Source of the DNA: Acidisarcina sp963790505
Lineage (GTDB): Bacteria; Acidobacteriota; Terriglobia; Terriglobales; Acidobacteriaceae
Assembly: GCA_963790505.1 (NCBI GenBank)
Contig: CAWBOT010000005.1
Coordinates: forward strand, 124,001-188,000
Length of the DNA stretch: 64,000 nt
Direction of reading: 5' to 3'
Shown here: positions 8,637 to 16,789 of the stretch, one piece after another
How positions within the stretch are numbered: the first letter of the stretch is position 1
Layout of the letters: every line of letters begins with the position of its first letter
Translations under genes and position numbers: made by a program
Notes under the pieces: generated by a model
The model's database searches: none
What the model saw: the letters and a program-made list of their open reading frames with translations, nothing else
Told to the model about the DNA's origin: nothing

Positions 8637-9407
8637 ATGTTAACTTTCGTTTTGCTGGTGACGGCATTATTTGCCGGAATCCTCGTCTGCCTCGAAGTTG
8701 GCTGGCGGATGCGAATTAGACGCCTCCCGACCGAAGATTCAAACTCCGATGCCGGATTGAACGCCCTCGACGGCGCGGTCTTTGGCTTGATGGGCTTGCT
8801 CATTGCCTTCACCTTTACCGGGGCTGCCGGCAGGTTCGAGGTGCGCCGGGCGCTGGTGGTGCAGGAGACCAACGACATTGGAACGGCATATCTACGCATC
8901 GACATGCTGCCCACGGATGCACAGCCCACGCTGCGGGAAGACTTCCGCAACTATCTCGATGTCCGGCTGGAGTTCTATGCCAAGCTGGCAAACGACCGCG
9001 AAGGAGCCAAAGCCGCCTTCAGCCGCGCCAACCAGTTGCAAGGCAAAATCTGGTCAGAAGCCGTCGCGGCCACCTCGCGTCAGAGTTCGGCTGCGGTCAC
9101 CACGCTGGTTCTCAGTTCGTTGAATGCGATGTTCGACATCACCACCACCCGCCAGGTCGCGCTGGAGACGCACCCTCCAGAAGCAATCTATATGGCGTTG
9201 ACGGCCCTCGTACTGGCGAGTTCGCTTCTGGCAGGCTACGGAATGGCCAAATCGGGGCGGCGAAACTGGACGCATATGCTGATCTTCGCTGGGACGCTGT
9301 CCTTTGCCCTTTATCTCATTCTTGATCTGGACCATCCGCGGCTGGGTTTCATCCGCATCGACAGTGCAGACCATATCCTGGTCGACCTCCGGGCCAGCAT
9401 GAAATAG
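8637..9407 (+). CDS. DUF4239-like membrane protein
   Basis: 256 residues with four hydrophobic segments: two N-terminal (residues 1-20 and about 47-66, with LMGLLIAFTFTGAAGRFEVRR) and two C-terminal (about 182-200 and 213-229), separated by a helical soluble region. The LIAFTFTGA...R...ETNDIGTAYLR pattern matches the bestrophin-like/DUF4239 family of uncharacterised bacterial membrane proteins. Divergent from the ribH operon. Function unknown. Confidence 0.75.
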   Translation: MLTFVLLVTALFAGILVCLEVGWRMRIRRLPTEDSNSDAGLNALDGAVFGLMGLLIAFTFTGAAGRFEVRRALVVQETNDIGTAYLRIDMLPTDAQPTLREDFRNYLDVRLEFYAKLANDREGAKAAFSRANQLQGKIWSEAVAATSRQSSAAVTTLVLSSLNAMFDITTTRQVALETHPPEAIYMALTALVLASSLLAGYGMAKSGRRNWTHMLIFAGTLSFALYLILDLDHPRLGFIRIDSADHILVDLRASMK

Positions 9408-9514
9408 CCAAAAGGCAGGGGATGGCGCTGCAAACCTCTTGTCAAGATGAATTGGAAGTAGATTTCCTGGTACTGCGTAAACTCCAGGGCCGCAACCTCG
9501 TCTATCAAGAGTGA

Positions 9515-10117
9515 ATGGCTTATGCAGCTGCAACCGACATGGCCTTGAGCACTGAGGCGGCCACGGCCCCGCCGCCCGCGATCGGCCTCGACGATATCGA
9601 GGGTGTGATGCGGCTCTATCGCAGCCGTATCCTGCGCTACGCCACGTTTGCGGTGCGCGACCGCGACGCCGCCGAGACGATCACCCAGGATTGCTTCCTC
9701 AAGGCCTACCGCGCCCGGGAAAGCTTTCGCGGGGACTGCAGCCTGAGCACCTGGCTGATGCAGATCGCGGTCAACCTGGTGCGGGACTACGCGCGGAGCA
9801 AGCAGTTCCAGTTCTGGAAGCGCGCCCAGACGGCCACGGTCGATGTCTCAGAGGTGACCGAGTTCCTGCCCCATCCGGGCAGTTCGGCGGAATCCGGCAT
9901 CCTGGCCCGGGAGCGGCTGGGGGCGGTTTGGTCGGCGGTTGATAAGCTCTCGAAAATGCAGCGCGAGGTCTTTACGCTGCGTTTTGTGGAAGAGATGGAG
10001 TTGGCGGAGATTGCGGTGGTGATGCAGATGAAAGAGAGCACGGTGAAATCTCATCTCTATCGCGCCTTGAACTCAGTTCGGACGAAAGTGCTTGCTGGAA
10101 CGGACGGAACGCAATGA
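9515..10117 (+). CDS. ECF-type RNA polymerase sigma factor
   Basis: 200 residues with sigma region 2 (YRSRILRYATFAVRDRDAAETITQDCFLKAYRARESFRG, promoter-melting STWLMQIAVNLVRDYAR) and region 4 (LSKMQREVFTLRFVEEMELAEIAVVMQMKESTVKSHLYRAL, HTH). Start at ATG 9515 after an AAGAGTGA stretch; ATG 9539 is an alternative. It overlaps the next gene by 4 bp, and that gene encodes a zinc-binding anti-sigma candidate, so this is a standard ECF/anti-sigma cell-envelope sensing pair. Confidence 0.93.
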   Translation: MAYAAATDMALSTEAATAPPPAIGLDDIEGVMRLYRSRILRYATFAVRDRDAAETITQDCFLKAYRARESFRGDCSLSTWLMQIAVNLVRDYARSKQFQFWKRAQTATVDVSEVTEFLPHPGSSAESGILARERLGAVWSAVDKLSKMQREVFTLRFVEEMELAEIAVVMQMKESTVKSHLYRALNSVRTKVLAGTDGTQ

Positions 10118-10662
10118 ACGAAAATCGGAGCAAAATGCACCTGAGCTCAAAAGAAATCTCGCGGTGGCTGGTGGAGGGGCCTTCCCAGGAGAGCGAAGAG
10201 CACCTCGAGAGCTGCTGGTCGTGCCAGGCTAAGCTTGCGGAAGCTCGTGAGCCGCTGACCGCATTTCGCACCGCCGTAGTGGCGTGGAGTGAGGCCCAGC
10301 CCGCAGCTCCGTTGCGCACGGTTGCTGTCACGAGCTCAGAGCGTCACAGCCTTCAGATCTGGCTGCCTGCGGGTCTCGCTCTTGCCGCGATGGTGTTGGC
10401 AGGGGTCTTGTTTGGCGGCGGAGCGCTTCGCGTTCATCCATCGATCGCCCAGCATCCGCCAGGGGTTTCTGAACCCGACGATGCTGTGCTGATGGAGCAG
10501 GTCGACGCCGAGGTCTCTGAGGCGGTGCCCGATGCGATGGCGCCGTTGACCGACCTGGTAGCCTGGGACTCCAGCGATGCAATCGTCGAACACGCTCCAG
10601 TCAGCAAACACACAGCCAAGGGGAAATACGTCGCGAAGGCCAAAGCAGCGACGGCAGATTGA
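10114..10662 (+). CDS. Membrane-anchored anti-sigma factor (ZAS-type)
   Basis: 182 residues. An N-terminal zinc-binding anti-sigma signature, HLESCWSCQ (H-x3-C-x2-C), precedes one transmembrane helix near residues 88-108 (LPAGLALAAMVLAGVLFGGG) and an Ala/Lys-rich periplasmic tail. It should hold the upstream sigma factor at the membrane until an envelope signal releases it. The 4-bp overlap with the sigma gene suggests matched synthesis. Confidence 0.85.
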   Translation: MNENRSKMHLSSKEISRWLVEGPSQESEEHLESCWSCQAKLAEAREPLTAFRTAVVAWSEAQPAAPLRTVAVTSSERHSLQIWLPAGLALAAMVLAGVLFGGGALRVHPSIAQHPPGVSEPDDAVLMEQVDAEVSEAVPDAMAPLTDLVAWDSSDAIVEHAPVSKHTAKGKYVAKAKAATAD

Positions 10663-10679
10663 GGATTCAAAGGAAGACC

Positions 10680-11258
10680 ATGGGATTAGTGAATGAAAAC
10701 AACGGTGGACAGCGCGGACTCTTGAGCGGTCGATGGTTCCTGGCCGGCGCTCTGCTCCTGGCGGTTTCGGGTGCGGCCGGCTGGGCGCAGGATGGCGCGG
10801 GAAACCCGCCTCCTCCGCCGATGCAGTCCAATCGCCCCCCAATGGAAAGGGCTTTTCGCGACCATGGCGGCCCCGGGCGCGAGGGCATGGGCCGCTGGTG
10901 GGACAATCCTGAGGTCGCCAAGGACCTCAATCTGGGCGCCGATCAGAAGCAGAAGATGGACGACATCTTTCAGCAGGGGAGGTTGAAGTTGATCGACCTG
11001 CACGCCTCATTGCAGAAGGAGGAAGCGACCCTCGATCCGCTGATCAACGCCGATACGCCGGATGAGACCAAGGTCCTGGCGCAGATCGACAAAGTTGCGG
11101 CTGCGCGGGCCGAGCTGGAGAAGGCAAATGCCCGGATGCTCTTGGCGGTCCGCCAGGTCCTGACTCCCGACCAGTGGACCAGGCTCAAAGCCTCGCGTGC
11201 CCAGAGAATGGCGCACGGGCCAGGCGCCGGTCCGGGCGCGGGGCCTGCTCCCAACTAA
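10680..11258 (+). CDS. Spy/CpxP-like (LTXXQ) periplasmic protein
   Basis: 192 residues from ATG 10680, preceded by AAAGGAAG. A hydrophobic signal segment ending near GWAQDGAG, a Pro-rich stretch, then a helical region with WDNPEVAKDLNLGADQKQKM and VRQVLTPDQWTRLKAS, which matches the LTxxQ repeats of Spy/CpxP periplasmic chaperones and sensors. A His/Gly/Pro-rich tail ends the protein. As third gene of the sigma/anti-sigma operon it is probably the sensor or effector of the envelope response. A TTG at 10659 would give a longer form but lies inside the previous gene. Confidence 0.8.
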   Translation: MGLVNENNGGQRGLLSGRWFLAGALLLAVSGAAGWAQDGAGNPPPPPMQSNRPPMERAFRDHGGPGREGMGRWWDNPEVAKDLNLGADQKQKMDDIFQQGRLKLIDLHASLQKEEATLDPLINADTPDETKVLAQIDKVAAARAELEKANARMLLAVRQVLTPDQWTRLKASRAQRMAHGPGAGPGAGPAPN

Positions 11259-11280
11259 TCAAGTTTGCAGTAGCGAGCGA

Positions 11281-11317
11281 AGCGCCTTCGGCTCTCCCAG
11301 CGAAGGCGCTCTTTTTT
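11281..11317 (+). terminator. Rho-independent terminator of the ECF operon
   Basis: Perfect 10-bp stem AGCGCCTTCG / CGAAGGCGCT with a 10-nt loop, directly followed by CTTTTTT. It lies 22 bp after the Spy-like gene. Confidence 0.9.
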
Positions 11318-11403
11318 GCTGCTCCACCGCTCTCGGCCTGTTCGTCTGTGACCCCTGTCGAAAAAGCTACAATCAAGGCTGAGATCCACCCATAAGGAAT
11401 GGC

Positions 11404-11781
11404 ATGTACGAAGTAACTGTAGAGGCGGGTTTTTCCTCCGGACATTACCTGCGGAACTATCGCGGCAAGTGCGAAAACCCGCACGGGCATAATTACAAGG
11501 TCGAAGTCACGCTGCGTGGTGAATCCCTCGACCAGACCGGGCTGCTGCTCGATTTCAAGGACTTGAAGCAGGTGATGCGCCCGGTAATTGAGCGGCTCGA
11601 TCATCAGATGATCAACGATCTGGAGCCCTTCACCGAACTCAATCCCTCGGCGGAGAATCTAGCGCGCTACTTCTACGACGAAACCAGCCGCCAGCTCGCG
11701 GAAATGACCGCCGGCCGCGTCCGGGTGAAAGACTGCACGATCTTCGAGACCGACGAGACCTCGGCCAGGTATTACGAGTAG
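11404..11781 (+). CDS. queD: 6-carboxy-tetrahydropterin synthase (QueD/PTPS family)
   Basis: 125 residues of the pyruvoyltetrahydropterin synthase fold. Zinc ligands are visible in FSSGHYLRNY and NPHGHNYKVEV, the catalytic Cys in GKCENPHGH, and the pterin-anchoring Glu near TIFETDETSARY. It converts dihydroneopterin triphosphate to 6-carboxytetrahydropterin for queuosine. Other que genes are not in the window. A TACAAT hexamer at 11368-11373 could be its -10. Confidence 0.9.
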   Translation: MYEVTVEAGFSSGHYLRNYRGKCENPHGHNYKVEVTLRGESLDQTGLLLDFKDLKQVMRPVIERLDHQMINDLEPFTELNPSAENLARYFYDETSRQLAEMTAGRVRVKDCTIFETDETSARYYE

Positions 11782-11796
11782 CTTAGGCCGCTGGCC

Positions 11797-12141
11797 TCAC
11801 GCGAAGACTTCAACCTCGCGCTCGATCGCGGCCGCCGAGTCGATGCTGACCTTTGACAGGTCATGCGCCTGCTGCAGGTTCATCCACAGCTGCGGGCTGG
11901 TGCCGAAAAATCGGGCCAGGCGCAGCGCGGTGTCGGGCGTGATGGCTCTTCTGCCATGCACGATGTCACCGATGCGCGTGGCCGGCACATGGATCTTCAT
12001 CGCCAGCGCGTGCTGGCTCAGTCCATAGGGAACCAGGAAATCTTCCCTCAGCACCTCACCCGGGTGAGTGGCGACGCGCCGGAGATTCCATCCTTTGGAA
12101 GGCCTTTCGATCGACTTAGTGGTAATCGGTGATTTCGACAT
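11797..12141 (-). CDS. higA: HigA-family antitoxin (XRE HTH)
   Basis: 114 residues from ATG 12141, chosen because GGAG lies 6 nt upstream; the open frame continues to 12189 inside higB. The core THPGEVLREDFLVPYGLSQHALAMKIHVPATRIGDIVHGRRAITPDTALRLARFFGTSPQLWMNLQQAHDL is a classic VapI/HigA helix-turn-helix. It overlaps the end of the toxin gene by 26 bp. It should bind its operator and neutralise HigB. Toxin-first order is typical of higBA. Confidence 0.92.
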   Translation of the reverse strand: MSKSPITTKSIERPSKGWNLRRVATHPGEVLREDFLVPYGLSQHALAMKIHVPATRIGDIVHGRRAITPDTALRLARFFGTSPQLWMNLQQAHDLSKVSIDSAAAIEREVEVFA

Positions 12142-12394
12142 CGTGCGCTCCATCCTTTCCCCAGACAAAACAGATGCGGTATTGATCATTGATGCGGATG
12201 CTATGCTGGCCGTCGCGGTCCCGGGAAAGGGCCTCTAAACGATTTCCGGGAGGCGCCTTGAGATCATTTAGGGACACAGCCTGATCCAGATAGTCCAGCT
12301 TGCGCAAAGCCACGGACTGAATGTTTTTCCAACGACGGCTCCCGCCGCCCTCAAACAGCTCTCGGGTGTCCTCGTCTTTAAAACTATGGATCAC
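12116..12394 (-). CDS. higB: HigB-family toxin (RelE superfamily mRNA interferase)
   Basis: 92 residues, GTG start 12394. The body WKNIQSVALRKLDYL, LNDLKAPPGNRLEAL and QHSIRINDQYRICFVWGKDG matches host-inhibition toxins that cleave mRNA on the ribosome; it ends AHDVEITDYH as usual. The frame is intact. Only 9 nt separate a -10 hexamer from the start codon, so the transcript is close to leaderless. Confidence 0.92.
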   Translation of the reverse strand: MIHSFKDEDTRELFEGGGSRRWKNIQSVALRKLDYLDQAVSLNDLKAPPGNRLEALSRDRDGQHSIRINDQYRICFVWGKDGAHDVEITDYH

Positions 12395-12403
12395 TTACCG
12401 GTT

Positions 12404-12432
12404 AGTATATAACGTCACACGTTCTATGTCAC
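12404..12432 (-). promoter_or_regulatory. higBA promoter
   Basis: On the minus strand: GTGACA (12427-12432), 17-bp spacer, TATACT (12404-12409). Five of six bases match consensus in each box. It overlaps the end of a broken kinase frame. Confidence 0.75.
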
Positions 12433-12564
12433 GCGGATGCGAGACGTACCTGCCTGGAAGCGCCGGGGGAAATCGCGGGCGCGGTAGACCTCGCCCATCC
12501 CACCGACACCGAGCGTCGCTTTGATCTCGTACGGGCCAAGGCGGGAATTGGGTTCGAGTGGCAT
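12424..12564 (-). pseudogene. N-terminal stump of a Ser/Thr protein kinase
   Basis: From ATG 12564 the frame reads MPLEPNSRLGPYEIKATLG then VGGMGEVYRARD, the unmistakable start and Gly-rich loop of a PknB-type kinase. After RARD the sequence turns into unrelated residues and stops at 12424. The catalytic Lys, HRD and DFG parts are absent, and no remainder lies downstream, where higBA sits instead. It looks like a deletion or insertion scar. Confidence 0.75.
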
Positions 12565-12802
12565 CGATGCGATTCCTGAAGGCGACCTGCAATGTTGGCC
12601 GGAGGAACGTGATGCAAACAGCTTCGCCGGTCGCGCCGGACTTTGAGAACCGGCGTAGTGTACGGCCAACATCCTGACAAGCGGATTCTGCAAGGGAGTG
12701 CGCGTGCGGCGCTTCGATTTCCGGAGGCAATGCTTGCGCTTTGATTTAGTCTTAATGAAACTTTGAAGAGAAATGGCACGGGGTCACCCCGCCAGAGGGA
12801 AC

Positions 12803-12958
12803 ATGGCAAATACGACGAAGATTGAAGACAAGGCAGAACGCAAGGCATTGAAACGGGCAGCGCGCAAAAAGGCTGCTCCCAAGGCTCCGCGGACAGGTGC
12901 GCGCGGCGAGAACAAGCAGAAGCTGAAAAAAGCTAGCAAGGGAGCCAGCAAACGCTAG
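12803..12958 (+). CDS. Small Lys/Ala-rich basic protein
   Basis: 51 residues from ATG 12803, preceded by AGAGGGA at good spacing. The sequence is almost entirely Lys, Arg and Ala (KALKRAARKKAAPKAPR, KQKLKKASKGASKR), resembling histone-H1-like or ribosome-associated tails. It probably binds nucleic acid; no family is recognised. The frame could start further upstream, but the Shine-Dalgarno supports 12803. Confidence 0.7.
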   Translation: MANTTKIEDKAERKALKRAARKKAAPKAPRTGARGENKQKLKKASKGASKR

Positions 12959-13048
12959 GCAAGTCCCGTCCGTCGCCCGATAAAACGGGTTGATGGATGG
13001 GCACCCGGTCAGTCAAGCACCCACATTTCGATTGCAGGAGCCACGCAC

Positions 13049-14611
13049 CTGGCGAATCAACTCTTCGCGACCAAGTCGATCGACAAGCTGATCAGCGATT
13101 CGGAGTTGCCCGAGCACTGTCTGAAGAAGACGCTGGGGCCGCTTTCGCTCACCGCTCTGGGCGTGGGTGCGGTGATCGGCTCCGGCATCTTCACGGTGAT
13201 CGGCACGGCGATCGCCGGGGAGAAGTTCGACACCTCCTCGATCATCAATACCCCGTTGCTGGATTACCTGATCCACCACAATGCGCTCTCCGGGCGTCCT
13301 GGCGCCGGCCCGGCGATTGCGATATCGATCATTCTGGTGGCTCTGGTCTGCGCCTTGACCGGGCTCTGTTACGCGGAGCTTGCCTCGATGATCCCGATTG
13401 CCGGCAGCGCCTACACCTACACCTACGCGACGCTCGGCGAACTGGTGGCGTGGATCATTGGCTGGGACCTCATCCTCGAATACGCGGGCAGCAACATGAC
13501 CGTCAGCGTCGGCTTTGCCGCGCACATGGTCGATCTGCTCGATTGGTTCGGGCTGCATCCGCCGGCCACGTGGATCTCGCCGGCGTATCTTCCTTCCGGT
13601 CTGCAGGACCTGCAAGGCAATGTCATCTACAACCCGGGATGGCACTTCGGCTTCAACATCCCCGCCTTCCTGATTGTGATCCTGATTACTGTCGTGTTGG
13701 TGCGCGGCATTCGCGAATCGGCCGAGGCGAACAACGCCATGGTGCTGCTCAAGATTGTTGCCATCCTGGCCTTCGTCTTTGCCGGGGCGCATTTCATCAA
13801 GCCGACCCACTATCACCCCTATTCTCCCAATGGGTGGTCGGGGCTGCTCACTGGCGGCAGCATCATCTTCTTTACCTATATCGGCTTCGACTCGGTCTCG
13901 ACGGCTGCGGAGGAATGCAAGCGTCCGCAGCGCGACCTGCCTATCGGAATCATCGCAACGCTCGTCGTTTGCACCGTCCTCTATGTCGCGGTCGCGGTCG
14001 TGCTGACCGGACTCGTGCCTTGGCAGTCGATGGTGGATGACGCAGCGCCAGTCGTCAACGCGCTTAAGAAGCTTTCCCTTCAACCCGGCGGCCACAACCT
14101 CCACTGGGTGCGCCTGGTCGTGCTGATCGGGGCGATGCTGGGCATGATCTCCTCGATCCTGGTCTTCCAGATGGGGCAGTCGCGGGTCTGGTTCGCGATG
14201 TCCCGCGACAAGCTTCTGCCGGGTATCTTCAGCAAGGTCCACCCGACCTTTCGGACTCCAGCCATCGCCACTTGGGTCGCGGGCTTCGTCGTTGGCATTC
14301 CCGCCGGCCTCTTCGACATCGGCACGCTCGCCGATCTCTCGAATATTGGGACGCTCTTCGCTTTTGTTTTAGTCTCGATCGGGGTAGTGATTCTCCGCTT
14401 TCGCGATCCGGGACGGAAGCGCGGCTTCCGAGTGCCGGGCGGCCCAGTCATTCCAGTTCTGAGCATCCTGTTTTGCGGACTGCTGATGGCCGGTCTTCCA
14501 ATCATCACCTGGGCTCGCTTCGTGATCTGGCTGGCGATCGGGCTGGTGATCTATTTCGGCTACAGCCGCCATCGCAGCGAGTTTTCCGCGCGAAACGCAG
14601 GTTCCCAGTAA
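13049..14611 (+). CDS. Amino acid permease (APC superfamily)
   Basis: A LeuT-fold cationic/neutral amino acid transporter, about 12 membrane segments. Signature LGVGAVIGSGIFTVIG (TM1), CYAELASMIPIAGSAYTYTYATLGE (TM2-3) and FFTYIGFDSVSTAAEE (TM6). I start it at CTG 13049 (520 residues, product MANQLFATKSIDKL): GGAG lies 8 nt upstream, and FATKSIDKLISDSELPEHCLKKTLGP is a usual APC N-terminus. TTG 13106 would remove it. It is followed 9 bp later by the adenosine deaminase gene, so the two probably form an operon. Confidence 0.92.
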   Translation: MANQLFATKSIDKLISDSELPEHCLKKTLGPLSLTALGVGAVIGSGIFTVIGTAIAGEKFDTSSIINTPLLDYLIHHNALSGRPGAGPAIAISIILVALVCALTGLCYAELASMIPIAGSAYTYTYATLGELVAWIIGWDLILEYAGSNMTVSVGFAAHMVDLLDWFGLHPPATWISPAYLPSGLQDLQGNVIYNPGWHFGFNIPAFLIVILITVVLVRGIRESAEANNAMVLLKIVAILAFVFAGAHFIKPTHYHPYSPNGWSGLLTGGSIIFFTYIGFDSVSTAAEECKRPQRDLPIGIIATLVVCTVLYVAVAVVLTGLVPWQSMVDDAAPVVNALKKLSLQPGGHNLHWVRLVVLIGAMLGMISSILVFQMGQSRVWFAMSRDKLLPGIFSKVHPTFRTPAIATWVAGFVVGIPAGLFDIGTLADLSNIGTLFAFVLVSIGVVILRFRDPGRKRGFRVPGGPVIPVLSILFCGLLMAGLPIITWARFVIWLAIGLVIYFGYSRHRSEFSARNAGSQ

Positions 14612-14620
14612 AGTAATGAG

Positions 14621-15688
14621 ATGAACACCAGCGCCATCGGCGGCGTCTCGCAGGTCTCTCGCGCGTGGCTGCGCCGCCTGCCTAAAGCCGAGCTGCACCT
14701 TCACCTCGAAGGCACCGTAAGCCCGGAGACGCTGGTCGAGCTGAGCCGGCGCTCATCGAGTGGCCGGGAGTTAAGCGCGTTTAGCCTTGCCGAAGCCGAG
14801 GCCCTCTACCAATACAAGGACTTCAGCGGCTTCATGCTCGCCTTCAAGGCGGTCACCGAGCGGCTGCGCACTCCTGAAGACTACGAGCTGATCACCTATC
14901 GGATGATGGCCCAGCTCGCCGCGCAGGGCGTAGTCCACGCCGAAGTGTATGTCTCGGTCGGAGTCGTCCATTACTGGAGAAAGGCCGAGCTGGAAGCCGA
15001 TCCGCTGATCTTCGATCACATCTTTCGCGGCATGGAGGCAGGACGCACCCGCGGCGAACGCGACTTTGGTGTGAGCGTCTACTGGATCTTCGACGCGGTC
15101 CGCCATTTCGGTACCGATGAGGCGGCACGGGTCTTTCACAAGGCCGCCGATCTGCGCTGCGAATTTCCCTCAATCATCGGCATCGGCATTGGCGGCGACG
15201 AACGCCGCACCGGCGCCGAGCCCTTCCGCGACCTCTATGCAGAAGCGCGCGGCGCCGGACTTCGCCTCACCGCTCATGCCGGCGAAACCGTCGGCCCGGA
15301 AGGCATTTGGGCGGCGCTCAACATCGGCGCCGAGCGCATCGGCCACGGCCTCACCGCCATCGAAGATCCCGAGCTCATGGAAGTCCTCGCCGAACGCCAG
15401 ATTCCCATCGAGATTTGCATCTCGTCCAACCTGCGCACCGGATGCTGCTCGCCGCTGGGGCTCCATCCCGTCCGCAGCTACTTCGATGCCGGCCTGATGA
15501 TCACTCTGAACTCCGACGATCCCGCCATGTTCGAGAGCGATCTTGAAGGCGAATATCTGCTCGCCCAACGCGAATTTGGCTTCAGCGCCGAGCATCTGCG
15601 CGAACTGGCGGCAAACTCTTTCGAAGCCAGCTTCCTTCCGCCAGAGGAAAAGGTGAAATATCTGCACCGCATCGACGCGCTTCCCTGA
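14621..15688 (+). CDS. add: Adenosine deaminase family amidohydrolase
   Basis: 355 residues of the metal-dependent ADA family. Zinc and catalytic residues are seen in ELHLHLEG (His26, His28), TAHAGE (about 214-219), ERIGHGL and NSDDPAMF (about 296-301). It deaminates adenosine or a related adenine nucleoside. In bacteria using the futalosine pathway a close relative is aminodeoxyfutalosine deaminase; sequence alone does not separate them. Immediately downstream of the permease, so a uptake-plus-salvage or shared-regulation role is possible. Confidence 0.85.
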   Translation: MNTSAIGGVSQVSRAWLRRLPKAELHLHLEGTVSPETLVELSRRSSSGRELSAFSLAEAEALYQYKDFSGFMLAFKAVTERLRTPEDYELITYRMMAQLAAQGVVHAEVYVSVGVVHYWRKAELEADPLIFDHIFRGMEAGRTRGERDFGVSVYWIFDAVRHFGTDEAARVFHKAADLRCEFPSIIGIGIGGDERRTGAEPFRDLYAEARGAGLRLTAHAGETVGPEGIWAALNIGAERIGHGLTAIEDPELMEVLAERQIPIEICISSNLRTGCCSPLGLHPVRSYFDAGLMITLNSDDPAMFESDLEGEYLLAQREFGFSAEHLRELAANSFEASFLPPEEKVKYLHRIDALP

Positions 15689-15775
15689 TTGGGACTCGCT
15701 GCTCCTCTTTTTCCCGGATCAAACTTAGGAGTAACCATTCATGCGACTCTCAGGTCAGTCACACACAAGCTGCGT

Positions 15776-15781
15776 TATCAT
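15776..15781 (+). promoter_or_regulatory. Possible -10 hexamer TATCAT, 6 nt before ATG
   Basis: TATCAT, then 6 nt, then ATG 15788. No Shine-Dalgarno is present, which fits a leaderless start. Confidence 0.4.
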
Positions 15782-15787
15782 GACGGT

Positions 15788-16060
15788 ATGAAGCGCCGTG
15801 GACTTCACCGCCTGCTCTGGTTGGGAAAGAAAGCTGTTCTGTTGATTCCCGATCCTCCTCCCGCTGCCAGGGAAGAGAAGGGTTTCCCTTTCAAAATCAT
15901 CGGGCTGGCCTCGGTCGCCGTGGGCGCAACGGCTCTAGGCCTGTATCTCGGACGCGAGTTCCGCTTGCGCTACAAGTTCAACCGCCGCACACCGTACGAC
16001 CGCTTCTCCCATTCAGGAGACGAAGCTGCAGCGGTGGGTGAGTTCGGCATGGGGATTTAG
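15788..16060 (+). CDS. Small single-pass membrane protein
   Basis: 90 residues from ATG 15788. A basic N-terminus (MKRRGLHRLLWLGKK), one membrane helix near residues 41-57 (IIGLASVAVGATALGLYLG) and a basic stretch RLRYKFNRRTPYDRF after it. The upstream continuation of the frame to 15689 does not look like protein. No family recognised. Confidence 0.6.
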   Translation: MKRRGLHRLLWLGKKAVLLIPDPPPAAREEKGFPFKIIGLASVAVGATALGLYLGREFRLRYKFNRRTPYDRFSHSGDEAAAVGEFGMGI

Positions 16061-16108
16061 CTTCGGGCACGACTCAGGAATCGCGCCGGCCGTACAACGG
16101 CACGAGAC

Positions 16109-16537
16109 TTACCTTGAAACAGCCTTCTTCGGCCGCCCCCCGGCCCTCCCGTTGATGCGCGAGGCGTCGGCTTTGGCTTCCGTTCTTGCCGCGCCGCCCA
16201 GTCGCCCGATCCGGGACATCCATTGCTTCGTTCCGTAGACGTGCCTGCGAAGGCTGGGTACATAGAGGTCGACGTCCAAGTCGGGCCAGTGAAGGCCTGA
16301 GCCTTGCGGCGTAATCTCTACGTTCGCGAGTTGGCGGCGGGTTGCGGACTGGAGACCTTCAAGTAGTTCGCGCTGCAGGACGAGGCGCTCTCCGTTGCTG
16401 AGCGTCACAATGAAAAGGTCGAGGCCGGGACGGTATTCGATGCCGATGGCGCGAGGCTCGTCCGGCAGACGTGCGGCCCGCGAGATGGCCCGGTCAATTT
16501 GCACGTCCGTAGTGGTGACTCTATGCGCGGTTGCCAT
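16109..16537 (-). CDS. DUF2442 protein
   Basis: 142 residues. The central part (AIGIEYRPGLDLFIVTLSNGERLVLQRELLEGLQ ... VEITPQGSGLHWPDLDVDLYVPSL) is the DUF2442 pattern, with a longer basic C-terminal tail (GRAGGRPKKAVSR). Its ATG has GAAGAGAG upstream and overlaps the DUF4160 gene by 17 bp. DUF2442 and DUF4160 genes are often neighbours and have been suspected to form a toxin-antitoxin-like unit; activity is unproven. Confidence 0.85.
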   Translation of the reverse strand: MATAHRVTTTDVQIDRAISRAARLPDEPRAIGIEYRPGLDLFIVTLSNGERLVLQRELLEGLQSATRRQLANVEITPQGSGLHWPDLDVDLYVPSLRRHVYGTKQWMSRIGRLGGAARTEAKADASRINGRAGGRPKKAVSR

Positions 16538-16784
16538 GAACTCTCTTCCAGAGCGCGACCAGCAAATCGAAATTTTCCGCCACCGTTTGCAGGATGCGTC
16601 TTACCATCGATCTCTTCGCATTGGCGGGCCTGACGCAATCGGCTCTTTCCGCCAAGCTAACACTACCGTCTTGCCGGAGATCGACGATGACTTCGGTTTC
16701 GTCGAGGATTCCATGCACATGGCGCGGTGGATGATCGTTCGAGTAGGCGGCGAATCGGATTCCGTCCAGACGGATTGAAGCCAC
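16521..16784 (-). CDS. DUF4160 protein
   Basis: 87 residues. IRLDGIRFAAYSNDHPPRHVHGILDETEVIVDL is the DUF4160 signature (Asp-His-Pro-Pro-x-His-x-His), followed by a helical RRILQTVAENFDLLVALWKRVHG. The family start is GTG 16784; the frame is open further upstream but that part is not conserved. There is no Shine-Dalgarno, and a TATACT box is only 5 nt away, so the mRNA may be leaderless. Paired with DUF2442. Confidence 0.8.
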   Translation of the reverse strand: MASIRLDGIRFAAYSNDHPPRHVHGILDETEVIVDLRQDGSVSLAERADCVRPANAKRSMVRRILQTVAENFDLLVALWKRVHGNRA

Positions 16785-16789
16785 ATTTG

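Noticed and set aside
11204..11258. GC-rich repeats at the end of the Spy-like gene as a regulatory element
   Set aside because: They code for a Gly/Ala/Pro tail (PGAGPGAGPAPN); simple low-complexity protein sequence.
13013..14242. 409-residue frame antisense to the permease
   Set aside because: Asp/Arg/His-rich shadow without any domain.
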